Shown here: one piece after another, positions 8,818-16,718 of the stretch
How positions within the stretch are numbered: the stretch's first letter is position 1
Layout: every line of letters begins with the position of its first letter
Origin: G963674955 sp963674955
GTDB lineage: Bacteria; Desulfobacterota; Desulfovibrionia; Desulfovibrionales; Desulfovibrionaceae
Direction of reading: 5' to 3'
Assembly (NCBI GenBank): GCA_963674955.2
Contig: CAXXKR010000004.1
Location: 1,054,001 to 1,118,000 of the forward strand
Length of the DNA: 64,000 nucleotides
The notes under the pieces: model-generated
Told to the model about the DNA's origin: nothing
Seen by the model: only the letters and a program-made list of their open reading frames with translations
Database searches by the model: none
Position numbers and translations under genes: made by a program

Positions 8818-8967
8818 CGGTTCTCGATTTTTTTCCTTGCCTTTTTTATGTTATAACCGTAGAAGTTTCTGTTTCAAAATTCACACATCTCGGATGGACC
8901 CTGGGTAACCCCAGTGAATCGGGGCGGTTCATAATTACCGGGATGGAGGAAAAACCCAGGAGGAATA
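8818..8967 (+). promoter_or_regulatory. rpsB promoter/leader region
   Basis: This gap before rpsB probably holds its promoter. The best candidate is TTGCCT (8837-8842), 17 bases, TAGAAG (8860-8865), with 4/6 matches on each side. A short inverted repeat CTGGG/CCCAG at 8901-8914 lies in the predicted leader, which might take part in S2 autoregulation (inference). AGGAGG lies just before the rpsB ATG. Confidence 0.35.
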
Positions 8968-9915
8968 ATGGCTTACATCAGCATGAAACAAATGCTGGAG
9001 ACCGGTGTTCATTTCGGTCACCAGACCCGCCGCTGGAATCCCAAGATGCGCCCATACATATTCGGGGCCCGCAACGGAATCCACATCATGGACCTGCAGC
9101 AAACCGTCAAGCTCTTTCAGACCGCCCACGACTACGTTGTCGACGCGGTGGCCAAGGGCGGAAAGGTCCTGTTCATCGGCACCAAGCGCCAGGCCCAGGA
9201 GGCCTTCAAGACCGAGGCGGCCCGAAGCGGGATGTACTATGTCACACACCGCTGGATGGGCGGCACACTGACCAACTTCCAGACCATCAAGCACAGCATC
9301 GACCGCCTCAAGACCCTTGAAGAGATGTTCGAGGACGGTTCCATCAGCAAATTTCCCAAAAAAGAAATCGTCTGCATGAATCGCGAGGTCAAGAAGCTCA
9401 ATAACGCCCTAGGCGGAATCAAGGACATGACCGAACCGCCCAAGGTCGCCTTCATGGTCGACCCCAAGCGCGAACACATCGCGGTCATGGAATGCCGCAA
9501 ACTGGGCATCCCCATTGTCGCGGTCGTCGACTCCAACTGCGATCCGGACGTGATCGACTACATCATACCGGGCAACGACGACGCCATCAGGGCCATCAAG
9601 CTCTTTGCAACCCACATGGCCGATGCCTGCATCGAAGGCGCGGCCCTTTATGAAGAATACAAGGCCGGTGAGGCCAAGAAGGCTGCCGAAGAAAGCAAGA
9701 AGGCCGCTGAAGAGGCCAAGAAAGCCGAGGCCGAGGCCAAGAAGTCGGAAAAGCCCAAGAAGGCCGCTCCCCCAAAGCCTGGTCCCAAGAAGGCCGCCCC
9801 CAAAAAGGAAGCCAAGGCTGAAGACAAGCCCAAGGCCAAAGAAGAAAAGAAAGCTGAAGCCGAGCCCAAGGCCGAAGCCAAGGAAACCGAGACAAAGACC
9901 CAGGAGGACGCTTAA
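8968..9915 (+). CDS. rpsB: 30S ribosomal protein S2 with long Lys/Ala/Glu-rich tail
   Basis: Ribosomal protein S2 of the small subunit. Residues 1-231 are a complete S2 core (GVHFGHQTRRWNPKMRPYIFG, HRWMGGTLTN, KLGIPIVAVVDSNCDP). Residues 232-315 are an added, low-complexity tail of about 84 residues, rich in Lys, Ala, Glu and Pro (AKKAAEE, KKAAP type units), which E. coli S2 (about 240 residues) lacks. The tail is probably disordered and surface-exposed. The start is set by AGGAGG four bases before the ATG. The gene abuts tsf, as usual. Confidence 0.95.
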   Translation: MAYISMKQMLETGVHFGHQTRRWNPKMRPYIFGARNGIHIMDLQQTVKLFQTAHDYVVDAVAKGGKVLFIGTKRQAQEAFKTEAARSGMYYVTHRWMGGTLTNFQTIKHSIDRLKTLEEMFEDGSISKFPKKEIVCMNREVKKLNNALGGIKDMTEPPKVAFMVDPKREHIAVMECRKLGIPIVAVVDSNCDPDVIDYIIPGNDDAIRAIKLFATHMADACIEGAALYEEYKAGEAKKAAEESKKAAEEAKKAEAEAKKSEKPKKAAPPKPGPKKAAPKKEAKAEDKPKAKEEKKAEAEPKAEAKETETKTQEDA

Positions 9916-10527
9916 ATGGCTATCAGCGCTCAAATGGTAAAAGGCCTGCGCGAAAAGACCGGCGCGGGCATGATGGACTGCAAAAAGGCTCTTGTGGAAT
10001 CCGGCGGCGACGAGGAAAAGGCCATCGCCTACCTGAGGGAGAAAGGTCTTTCCAAGGCCGCCAAGAAGTCCGGCAGGGCCACTTCCCAGGGCATAGTCGG
10101 CTCCTACATCCATTCCAACGGCAAGATCGGCGTCATGGTCGAGCTCAAGTGCGAGACCGACTTCGTGGCCAAGAACGAGAAGTTCCAGGAACTGGCCAAG
10201 GACTTGGCCATGCAGGTCGCGGCCACCAACCCCCTTTGCGTGAACCCCGAGGAGCTTCCCCAGGACGTTCTGGAAAAGGAAAGGGAAATTTACAAGAATC
10301 AGGCGATGGAAGAGGGCAAACCTGAAAACATAGCCGAGAAGATCGTCGAAGGACGCATCAGCAAATACTACAAGGAAGTCTGCCTCATCGAACAGCCTTT
10401 CATCAAGGAAGACAAGAAATCCATCAGGGACTTGTTGAACGAGACCATCGCCGTACTGGGCGAAAACATGCAAATCGGTCGATTCACCCGTTTTGAACTG
10501 GGCGAAGACGCCGAAGGCGAAGAATAA
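9916..10527 (+). CDS. tsf: Elongation factor Ts (short form)
   Basis: EF-Ts, the guanine-nucleotide exchange factor for EF-Tu. The N-terminal UBA-like domain (1-50, with TGAGMMDCKKAL) and the conserved CETDFVAKN block (about 77-85) are present. At 203 residues it is the short form, clearly smaller than E. coli EF-Ts (283), because the second half of the core is reduced. It starts immediately after the rpsB stop and is closed by a terminator. Confidence 0.95.
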   Translation: MAISAQMVKGLREKTGAGMMDCKKALVESGGDEEKAIAYLREKGLSKAAKKSGRATSQGIVGSYIHSNGKIGVMVELKCETDFVAKNEKFQELAKDLAMQVAATNPLCVNPEELPQDVLEKEREIYKNQAMEEGKPENIAEKIVEGRISKYYKEVCLIEQPFIKEDKKSIRDLLNETIAVLGENMQIGRFTRFELGEDAEGEE

Positions 10528-10530
10528 TAA

Positions 10531-10556
10531 AACGGGCCGAACGGCCCGTTTTTTTT
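10531..10556 (+). terminator. Rho-independent terminator after tsf
   Basis: AACGGGCC, a GAAC loop and GGCCCGTT are followed by a run of T. It starts three bases after the tsf stop and separates rpsB-tsf from pyrH. Confidence 0.92.
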
Positions 10557-10577
10557 ATAGAACATCGGGGAAGGGAT

Positions 10578-11300
10578 ATGGACAAACTGCGCTATTCGCG
10601 GGTAATGATCAAGTTGAGCGGCGAGGCTCTGGCCGGAAACCAAAAGTTCGGCATCGAACCCAAGGCAATCGGCAAGTTCTGCAAAGAAATCGCCGAAGTC
10701 GCCAAATCCGGTTTACAGATAGCCCTGGTAATCGGAGGCGGAAACATATTCCGCGGAATGCACGCATCCTCGCAGGGAATGGACAGGGTCTCGGCCGACT
10801 ACATGGGCATGCTGGCCACGGTCATGAACGCGCTGGCGGTTCAGGACGCGCTGGAGAAACTCGGTTGCGACACACGGGTAATGACCGCCTTCGACATGAA
10901 GGAAGTGGCCGAACCGTATATCCGCAGAAGAGCCGAGAGGCATCTTGAAAAAGGACGCGTGGTCATCTGCGCAGCCGGAACCGGAAACCCCTATTTTACT
11001 ACGGATACGGCCGCCGCTCTCAGGGCCATGGAACTCAAGGCCGAAGCCCTGCTCAAGGCCACCAAGGTGGACGGGGTTTACGACAAAGACCCTTCCAAGT
11101 ATAACGACGCGAAAAAGTACGACAAGGTTACCTACCTGGAGGCCCTGGAAAAGAGGCTCGGCGTCATGGACGCAACAGCCATCTCCCTGGCCCGGGAAAA
11201 CAATATGCCCATTATCGTTTTCAACTTGTTTACTGAGGGAAATATCCATAGGGTAACCACCGGCGAGAAGGTGGGAACCATTGTTCAAGGAGGAGACTAA
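10578..11300 (+). CDS. pyrH: UMP kinase
   Basis: Uridylate kinase of the amino-acid-kinase fold, making UDP from UMP for pyrimidine nucleotide supply. The 240-residue length is standard. Visible family features are KLSGEAL near the N-terminus, VIGGGNIFRG (about 51-60), the TGNPYFTTDTAAALRA active-site loop and the VDGVYDKDP block. It heads the pyrH-frr-uppS-cdsA-dxr-rseP-tsaB run, the classical order, with a GGGAAGGG Shine-Dalgarno region. Its stop is two bases from the frr start. Confidence 0.96.
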   Translation: MDKLRYSRVMIKLSGEALAGNQKFGIEPKAIGKFCKEIAEVAKSGLQIALVIGGGNIFRGMHASSQGMDRVSADYMGMLATVMNALAVQDALEKLGCDTRVMTAFDMKEVAEPYIRRRAERHLEKGRVVICAAGTGNPYFTTDTAAALRAMELKAEALLKATKVDGVYDKDPSKYNDAKKYDKVTYLEALEKRLGVMDATAISLARENNMPIIVFNLFTEGNIHRVTTGEKVGTIVQGGD

Positions 11301-11302
11301 TC

Positions 11303-11857
11303 ATGCAATCGGTTATGGACGACGGGAAAAAACGCATGGCGGGCGCCATCGCCAGCCTTGAGGGTGATTTTGAAAAGCTAAGGACCGGACGTGCATCCAC
11401 CTCTCTGGTGGACAACCTGACCGTGGACTACTACGGCACGCCAACCCCCCTGAACCAGCTTGCCTCCGTCTCTGTTCCCGACCCCCGCAGCATTACAATC
11501 CAGCCTTGGGACAAGGGCGCGTTCAGCGAGGTTGAAAAGGCCATCATGAAATCCGACCTGGGCCTGAACCCCGTAAATGACGGCAAACTTATCCGCATCA
11601 ACATCCCGGCCCTGACCGAGGAACGCCGCAAGGAACTGGTCAAGCTGGCCAAGAAATACACCGAAGAGGCCAAGGTGGCTGTCCGCAACGTCAGGCGCGA
11701 CATGAACGAATCCTTCAAGAGGATGCTCAAGGACAAGGAAATCACCGAGGACGAGCAGCACAACGCCGGCGACGACGTGCAAAAATTGACCGACGACTAT
11801 GTGGCCAAATGCGATTCAGCCCTGGGCAAAAAAGAAAAGGAAATCCTTGAAATCTAG
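11303..11857 (+). CDS. frr: Ribosome recycling factor
   Basis: Ribosome recycling factor, which acts with EF-G to split the post-termination ribosome. The 184-residue protein contains the hallmark LRTGRAS motif, VDYYGTPTPLNQLASVSVPD and a C-terminal helix rich in charged residues (VRNVRRDMNES). GGAGGAGA sits before the ATG. It is followed after one base by uppS, so translation is probably coupled. An EF-G2 of a type linked to recycling lies 5 kb to the left. Confidence 0.96.
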   Translation: MQSVMDDGKKRMAGAIASLEGDFEKLRTGRASTSLVDNLTVDYYGTPTPLNQLASVSVPDPRSITIQPWDKGAFSEVEKAIMKSDLGLNPVNDGKLIRINIPALTEERRKELVKLAKKYTEEAKVAVRNVRRDMNESFKRMLKDKEITEDEQHNAGDDVQKLTDDYVAKCDSALGKKEKEILEI

Positions 11858-11858
11858 G

Positions 11859-12584
11859 ATGGCCCCCAATCATATAGCCATCATAATGGATGGCAACGGC
11901 AGGTGGGCGCAGGCGCGGGGACTGAACAGAAACGACGGCCACAAGGCGGGAACCGAAGCCGCAATGGCCGTTGTGCGCAGATGCCGCGAACTCGGCGTGG
12001 GCCACCTGACGCTCTACACTTTCTCCAAGGAAAACTGGTCAAGGCCCAAAACAGAAGTGGTCTATCTCTTTGAATTGCTGTCCAAGTTCCTCAAACAGGA
12101 AACCCGCAACCTCCTGGATCAGGACATCCGCCTGAACGTGTTGGGGGAGATCAACGACCTACCCCTTGGGGCTCGACAGATCGTCAGCCATGTCTGCTCC
12201 AAGACCAGCCATTGCCGCTCCATGACGCTCAACCTGGCCCTGAACTATTCCAGCCGGGAGGAGATACTGCGAGCCTGCCGCAACCTTGCGTCCAAAGGGC
12301 TGGGAGAAGACGAAATCAACGAGGAGGCCTTCGCTGCCGAGCTCTACACTTCGGGCCAGCCCGACCCGGACCTGATAATCAGAACCAGCGGGGAACTGAG
12401 ACTTTCCAACTTTTTGCTCTTCCAGGCCGCTTACTCCGAGTTCTACTTCACGGAAACCTACTGGCCGGACTTTTCGCCGCAGGAACTGGACAAGGCCATC
12501 GACGATTTCACTGGCCGCCAGCGCCGCTTCGGCAAAACCGGCGACCAGTGCCTTTCTTCGGAACAGGACAACCCGGAAGAGTGA
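11859..12584 (+). CDS. uppS: Undecaprenyl diphosphate synthase (isoprenyl transferase)
   Basis: A cis-prenyltransferase that extends farnesyl diphosphate with isopentenyl diphosphate units to make the C55 lipid carrier for peptidoglycan and O-antigen synthesis. The start at 11859 is chosen because MAPNHIAIIMDGNGRWA is the family N-terminus with the catalytic Asp; the upstream in-frame ATG lies inside frr. Further motifs are TLYTFSKENWSRP and IIRTSGELRLSNFLLFQ, both canonical. Length is 241 residues, typical. The isoprenoid supply gene dxr lies two genes downstream. Confidence 0.95.
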   Translation: MAPNHIAIIMDGNGRWAQARGLNRNDGHKAGTEAAMAVVRRCRELGVGHLTLYTFSKENWSRPKTEVVYLFELLSKFLKQETRNLLDQDIRLNVLGEINDLPLGARQIVSHVCSKTSHCRSMTLNLALNYSSREEILRACRNLASKGLGEDEINEEAFAAELYTSGQPDPDLIIRTSGELRLSNFLLFQAAYSEFYFTETYWPDFSPQELDKAIDDFTGRQRRFGKTGDQCLSSEQDNPEE

Positions 12585-12678
12585 CACAACCCCGGCGACC
12601 GATTCACTACTCTTTGCAACTCTTCCTTACCTTCCGGGAACACGAACATTCTTCGTCCTGTCCGGGTTGCCCCCGGCA

Positions 12679-12702
12679 GGGGAATGGATTAAACCATTTC
12701 CC
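12679..12702 (+). other. Hairpin in the uppS-cdsA gap
   Basis: GGGGAATGG and CCATTTCCC can form a nine-pair stem (one G-U) around a six-base loop. There is no T tract, so it is not a clear terminator. The 164-base gap is the only sizeable spacer in this run and shows no other feature. Confidence 0.4.
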
Positions 12703-12748
12703 ATTGAGGGCGCTTTTCGTCAGCCACACTGAATCCACGGAATAGACA

Positions 12749-13546
12749 ATGGAAACCCACCAGAAAAGAGTCATCACCGCCGCCGCCGTTCTCACGCTGC
12801 CAATAATTGCCATAATAATGCAGGGCTACGTATTGCTGGTCGTTCTGGCCATTTTTTGCGGAGCCGGACTATGGGAATATTACGGACTCTTCTGGTCCGG
12901 AGACAAATTCAGGCGGACAAAAATCGGAGGCCTTATCTGCGCCGCCCTGCTCCTGGCGGCCCTCAGCCAGACCGACGGCAGGCTGGCCCTGGCCGCGCTT
13001 CTGGCGCTGTTCTGGGCCGTTAACATCTACTACCTGAAAAAATACGCCTCCAACCCCGAAGAAACGTCCTATTCGGACTGCCTGATACTTTTCAGCGGCC
13101 TCATGTACATCCCCTTTTCCCTACACTTCACCCTGCATTTCCAGAGAGCCGAGATCATCCTGGTCCTGCTTGCCGCCTCGGTTTCCGACACTGCCGCATA
13201 CTATGCCGGTTCCTGGCTGGGAAAGAAAAAAGTCTGGCCGGTTATCAGCCCCAACAAGACAATCGCCGGAAGCGTGGGCGGATTCATGGCCTGCGTTCTC
13301 TGCACGCTCATCCTGGGCCTGAGCCTGGGCGACTCTCCCTGGTGGTCCTGGATCATCCTGGGCGCCGTGCTCAATATGGCCGCCCAGCTCGGTGATTTCT
13401 TCGAATCCGCGTTGAAACGCAAGCTTTCGGTCAAGGACACGGGCTCCATCCTGCCCGGCCACGGCGGAGTCCTGGACCGAATGGACAGCCTGCTGTTCGT
13501 GGTTCCCGTCTTCGGCCTGGCCAAAATGTTCCACCCCTTTTTCTAA
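12749..13546 (+). CDS. cdsA: Phosphatidate cytidylyltransferase (CDP-diglyceride synthase)
   Basis: An integral membrane enzyme that turns phosphatidate and CTP into CDP-diacylglycerol, the precursor of all phospholipids. About seven or eight hydrophobic segments span its 265 residues. The family signature is near the C-terminus: LGDFFESALKRKLSVKDTG, then LPGHGGVLDRMDSL. Length is normal. It uses the product of PlsC (also in this window) as substrate. The start is the ATG at 12749; the Shine-Dalgarno is weak. Confidence 0.94.
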   Translation: METHQKRVITAAAVLTLPIIAIIMQGYVLLVVLAIFCGAGLWEYYGLFWSGDKFRRTKIGGLICAALLLAALSQTDGRLALAALLALFWAVNIYYLKKYASNPEETSYSDCLILFSGLMYIPFSLHFTLHFQRAEIILVLLAASVSDTAAYYAGSWLGKKKVWPVISPNKTIAGSVGGFMACVLCTLILGLSLGDSPWWSWIILGAVLNMAAQLGDFFESALKRKLSVKDTGSILPGHGGVLDRMDSLLFVVPVFGLAKMFHPFF

Positions 13547-13567
13547 CCCCAATCCAGGACAGCATCC

Positions 13568-14764
13568 GTGAAAACATACATTTCGCCCTGGCCGGAAACA
13601 GCAGCCCTGCCCGATTTCCCGAGAAGCGTCTCCATCCTCGGCTCCACAGGTTCCATTGGAACCAGCGCACTGAACGTCATCGACCAGCATCCCGGAATGT
13701 TCAAGGTGGCGGCCCTGGCCGGCGGTCGCAACGCGGCCCGCCTGGCGCAGCAGGCCGACAAATACAAGCCCGGATATCTTGCGCTGCTCACGGATAAAGC
13801 CGCTGCGGAACTTAAAGCTGCGCTGCCCTCCGGATATTCGCCTAAAATACTGGTGGGCCCGGAAGCCTATGTGGCCCTTGCCGTTTTGCCGGAAGCGGAC
13901 CTGATCCTTTCAAGCATTGTCGGTGCGGCGGGTTTCGAGCCAACCCTGGCCGCCGCCAAGGCCGGCAAGGTCATCGCCCTGGCCAACAAGGAAAGCCTCG
14001 TACTCGGCGGCAACCTGATCCGCAAGGCCTGCCACGAGTCCGGCGCGGTGATCCTTCCCGTGGATTCCGAACACAACGCCCTTTTCCAGGGATTGGCCGG
14101 ACATGGCGACGAGGTCAAACAATTGATCCTGACCGCCTCCGGCGGACCGTTCAGGGGCAGGGACCGCTCATTTCTGGAATCCGTGACCCTGAAACAGGCC
14201 CTGGATCATCCCAACTGGTCCATGGGACCGAAAATAACCATCGACTCCTCCACCCTGATGAACAAGGGGCTGGAGGTCATCGAAGCCTTTCACCTCTATG
14301 GCCTCGGCGTGGACAAGATCGACGTGGTCGTCCACCCCCAGAGCATAGTGCACTCCCTTGTGGAATACGTGGACGGCTCACAGCTTGGGCATCTGGGCGT
14401 GCCGAACATGCAGATTCCGATCGCCTACTGCATGTGCTTTCCCAGGCGCGTGCCCCTGGAACTGAAACCCCTCAAGCTGTCCGAAGTGGGCACGCTGACC
14501 TTTGAAAAACCGGACCTGGACGCGTTTCCCTGCCTTAGGCTGGCGATGGAGGCATACGCCGCCGGGCCGAGCCACCCCATAGTCCTGAACGCGGTCAACG
14601 AAATCGCCGTGGAACTTTTTCTGAATGAAAAAATCAAGTATCTTGACATACCGGGCATGATCGAAAAGGCCCTGGAGAATCACTCGCCCATGACCGTGGA
14701 CACCCTGGAATCCATTTTGGAGCTGGACGTGGCGGCCAGGGCGGAGGCCCGCGGACGGTCCTGA
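13568..14764 (+). CDS. dxr: 1-deoxy-D-xylulose 5-phosphate reductoisomerase
   Basis: An NADPH-dependent enzyme of the MEP pathway converting DXP to 2-C-methyl-D-erythritol 4-phosphate. The NADPH-binding loop is LGSTGSIGTSAL (about 24-35). LANKESLVLGG, the metal-binding DSEHNALFQ and the WSMGPKITIDSSTLMNKGLE block all match the family. The gene begins with GTG at 13568; the 398-residue protein carries a short extra N-terminus of about 20 residues before the Rossmann strand. It feeds the UppS reaction upstream in the same run. Confidence 0.95.
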   Translation: MKTYISPWPETAALPDFPRSVSILGSTGSIGTSALNVIDQHPGMFKVAALAGGRNAARLAQQADKYKPGYLALLTDKAAAELKAALPSGYSPKILVGPEAYVALAVLPEADLILSSIVGAAGFEPTLAAAKAGKVIALANKESLVLGGNLIRKACHESGAVILPVDSEHNALFQGLAGHGDEVKQLILTASGGPFRGRDRSFLESVTLKQALDHPNWSMGPKITIDSSTLMNKGLEVIEAFHLYGLGVDKIDVVVHPQSIVHSLVEYVDGSQLGHLGVPNMQIPIAYCMCFPRRVPLELKPLKLSEVGTLTFEKPDLDAFPCLRLAMEAYAAGPSHPIVLNAVNEIAVELFLNEKIKYLDIPGMIEKALENHSPMTVDTLESILELDVAARAEARGRS

Positions 14765-14834
14765 TCAACGCCGCGAACCTTAAACCGAAACGGATGGGCC
14801 CAGCCATATGGGAGATAGGCCCATCGGGGAAAAC

Positions 14835-15902
14835 ATGATAACAAGCATAGTCGCAGTACTGCTCGTCCTTGGCGGGCTGATATTCTTTCACGAACTGGGT
14901 CATTTCCTGGTGGCCCGCATCCAGGGCATCGGAGTGAAAACCTTTTCCCTGGGCTGGGGGCCCAAGCTGGTCGGCTTCAAGCGCGGCCTGACCGAATACA
15001 GGATTTCCATCATTCCCATCGGCGGCTTCGTGAGCCTGGCGGGAGAAAATCCCGACACGGAAGAGGATAATGGCGATTTTCCCGATTCCACCCTGTTCAA
15101 ACTCAGGCCCGCCTGGCAGCGAATGCTGGTGGTGGCCGCAGGTCCGGTCTTCAACCTGCTTCTGGCTTGGCTCATCTACTGGGTGCTGATCCTCTCTCAG
15201 GGCCAAACGGCCATGCTGCCCACAGTGGGCAAGATATTGCCCGAAAGCCCCGCCCTGGCCTCCGGCTTCCAGACCGGGGACCGCATTCTCAAGTCGGACG
15301 GACTGGCCATAGAATATTGGGGAGACCTTGTGGAGGCCATCCAGGAAAACACCGGACAGGTCATGCGTTTCGAGGTGCAACGCGGCCAGGAAATCCTGAA
15401 CATCAACGTGCAGCCCAAAATCAGCATGCGCAAGAACATCTTCGGCGAGGAAAAACGGGTGCCCATGATCGGCATCCAAGTCGCCGGGGAAACCGTCACC
15501 CTGCCCCTGGAAGGCGTCGGGGCCTTGGCGGCCCTGGAACAGACCTGGGTAGTGACCAAGCTCACCATCCAAGGCTTCGTCAAGATCATCGAACGGGTCA
15601 TACCGCTGGAGACCCTCGGCGGTCCCATACTCATCGCCCAGATCGTGGGAGAAAGCGCCCAATCGGGCCTGGCCGACATCCTGGCCCTGGCCGCGCTCAT
15701 CAGCATCAATCTGGCCATCATAAACCTGCTGCCCATACCCGTGCTGGACGGCGGTCATATCCTGTATTTCGGACTGGAAATGATCTTCAAGAAACCCATC
15801 AGCGAACGCTGGCGGAATATCGCGACACGCATCGGCATCGCCTTTTTGCTGATGCTGATGTCCCTGGCCATTTACAATGACCTGCAAAGAATCTTCAGCT
15901 GA
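14835..15902 (+). CDS. rseP: RseP-type site-2 membrane metalloprotease
   Basis: An intramembrane zinc protease of the S2P/M50B family. Residues 19-23 are HELGH in the first transmembrane segment; NLLPIPVLDGGHIL near the C-terminus supplies the third metal ligand; one PDZ domain lies at about 130-190 (E. coli RseP has two). I start at the ATG at 14835 (GGGGA four bases upstream), giving 355 residues; the ATG at 14808 lacks a Shine-Dalgarno sequence. Members cut anti-sigma factors or remnant signal peptides; the substrate here is unknown. It overlaps the tsaB start by 26 bases. Confidence 0.93.
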   Translation: MITSIVAVLLVLGGLIFFHELGHFLVARIQGIGVKTFSLGWGPKLVGFKRGLTEYRISIIPIGGFVSLAGENPDTEEDNGDFPDSTLFKLRPAWQRMLVVAAGPVFNLLLAWLIYWVLILSQGQTAMLPTVGKILPESPALASGFQTGDRILKSDGLAIEYWGDLVEAIQENTGQVMRFEVQRGQEILNINVQPKISMRKNIFGEEKRVPMIGIQVAGETVTLPLEGVGALAALEQTWVVTKLTIQGFVKIIERVIPLETLGGPILIAQIVGESAQSGLADILALAALISINLAIINLLPIPVLDGGHILYFGLEMIFKKPISERWRNIATRIGIAFLLMLMSLAIYNDLQRIFS

Positions 15903-16668
15903 CCTCGGCGGCCTGCTGCTCTGCCTGAACGGGGTGGAGGAAAGGCTGCAGCTTGTGCTTGGCAGGCCCGGCCCTGACAAAATGGAACTGCTTGCGGCAC
16001 AGGAATGGAACGTGCCCGGACAATCAGTGCGCTTTCTGGCGACGGGCATGGAGCAGACCCTGAAGCTCTTCGGCGTCGGCGTCGGGTCGATATCAAGGAT
16101 CGCCTGCGTTCACGGTCCAGGCAGCTTCACGGGCCTGCGGCTCTCCCTGGCCTTTGCCGCAGGCATCTCGGCCGGGAGGGGCCAACTGCTGGCCGGGCTG
16201 GACTATCTGCCCATCCTGGCCGCCGGACCCGCCCCGCTCCTGAAAGGCACACTGGTGGTGCTGACCCATTCCAGACGCAGGCAGGTCTACATCCAGTCCT
16301 TCAACTGCCCGCAGGGACAACCCCTTTCACCTCTCGACGCCGTGTCCCTTGACGCTGCGCGGGAATCCATCGTCCAGGCCGAGGGCCCCGTCAGCCTGCT
16401 GGGCAGCGGCCTCAGGAACAACCTGGATTTCTTTTCCGGACTGGCGCAGGAGAGGGCCGACATTTCCATGCTGGGTCCGGAGTGGAACAGGACGCGCCCC
16501 GAACTGCTGCTCAAGGCGGCGGAGAAGGCGCAATTCAGCCTGGACCCCATCGTCCCCCGCTATCTGCGCGAATCGGACGCTGAAGCCAACCTGGATCAGA
16601 TCGCGGCCAAGCGCGGACTGGACCCGGAGGCCGCCCGCAGGATTCTGGACCAGAGCCGGGAAAAATAA
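15877..16668 (+). CDS. tsaB: tRNA N6-threonylcarbamoyladenosine synthesis protein TsaB
   Basis: TsaB, an ASKHA-fold partner of TsaD in making the t6A37 modification of ANN-decoding tRNAs. The diagnostic motif HGPGSFTGLRLSLAFA lies at about residues 79-94. The usual N-terminal LDTS-type motif is replaced by LLLCLNGVEERLQLVLG, so this copy is somewhat divergent. The 263-residue reading starts inside the end of rseP; a later start is possible because TsaB proteins usually begin nearer LLLCLNG. It is the last gene of the run and converges on dnaA. Confidence 0.85.
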   Translation: MTCKESSADLGGLLLCLNGVEERLQLVLGRPGPDKMELLAAQEWNVPGQSVRFLATGMEQTLKLFGVGVGSISRIACVHGPGSFTGLRLSLAFAAGISAGRGQLLAGLDYLPILAAGPAPLLKGTLVVLTHSRRRQVYIQSFNCPQGQPLSPLDAVSLDAARESIVQAEGPVSLLGSGLRNNLDFFSGLAQERADISMLGPEWNRTRPELLLKAAEKAQFSLDPIVPRYLRESDAEANLDQIAAKRGLDPEAARRILDQSREK

Positions 16669-16692
16669 AAAAAGGCGATCTTCCGACCGCCT
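16666..16692 (-). terminator. Rho-independent terminator after dnaA
   Basis: Read on the minus strand, AGGCGGTC, a GGAA tetraloop and GATCGCCT form an eight-pair stem (one G-U) followed by a run of seven T. It overlaps the tsaB stop codon. In the plus direction there is no T tract, so it should mainly stop dnaA transcription. Confidence 0.8.
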
Positions 16693-16718
16693 CCCAATCT
16701 ACCATATCACTTGACGCC

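Noticed and set aside
8818..9320. The RNase J second frame running on into rpsB
   Set aside because: After the frameshift at about 8660 the sequence loses homology; this part is a read-through shadow over the rpsB leader and start.
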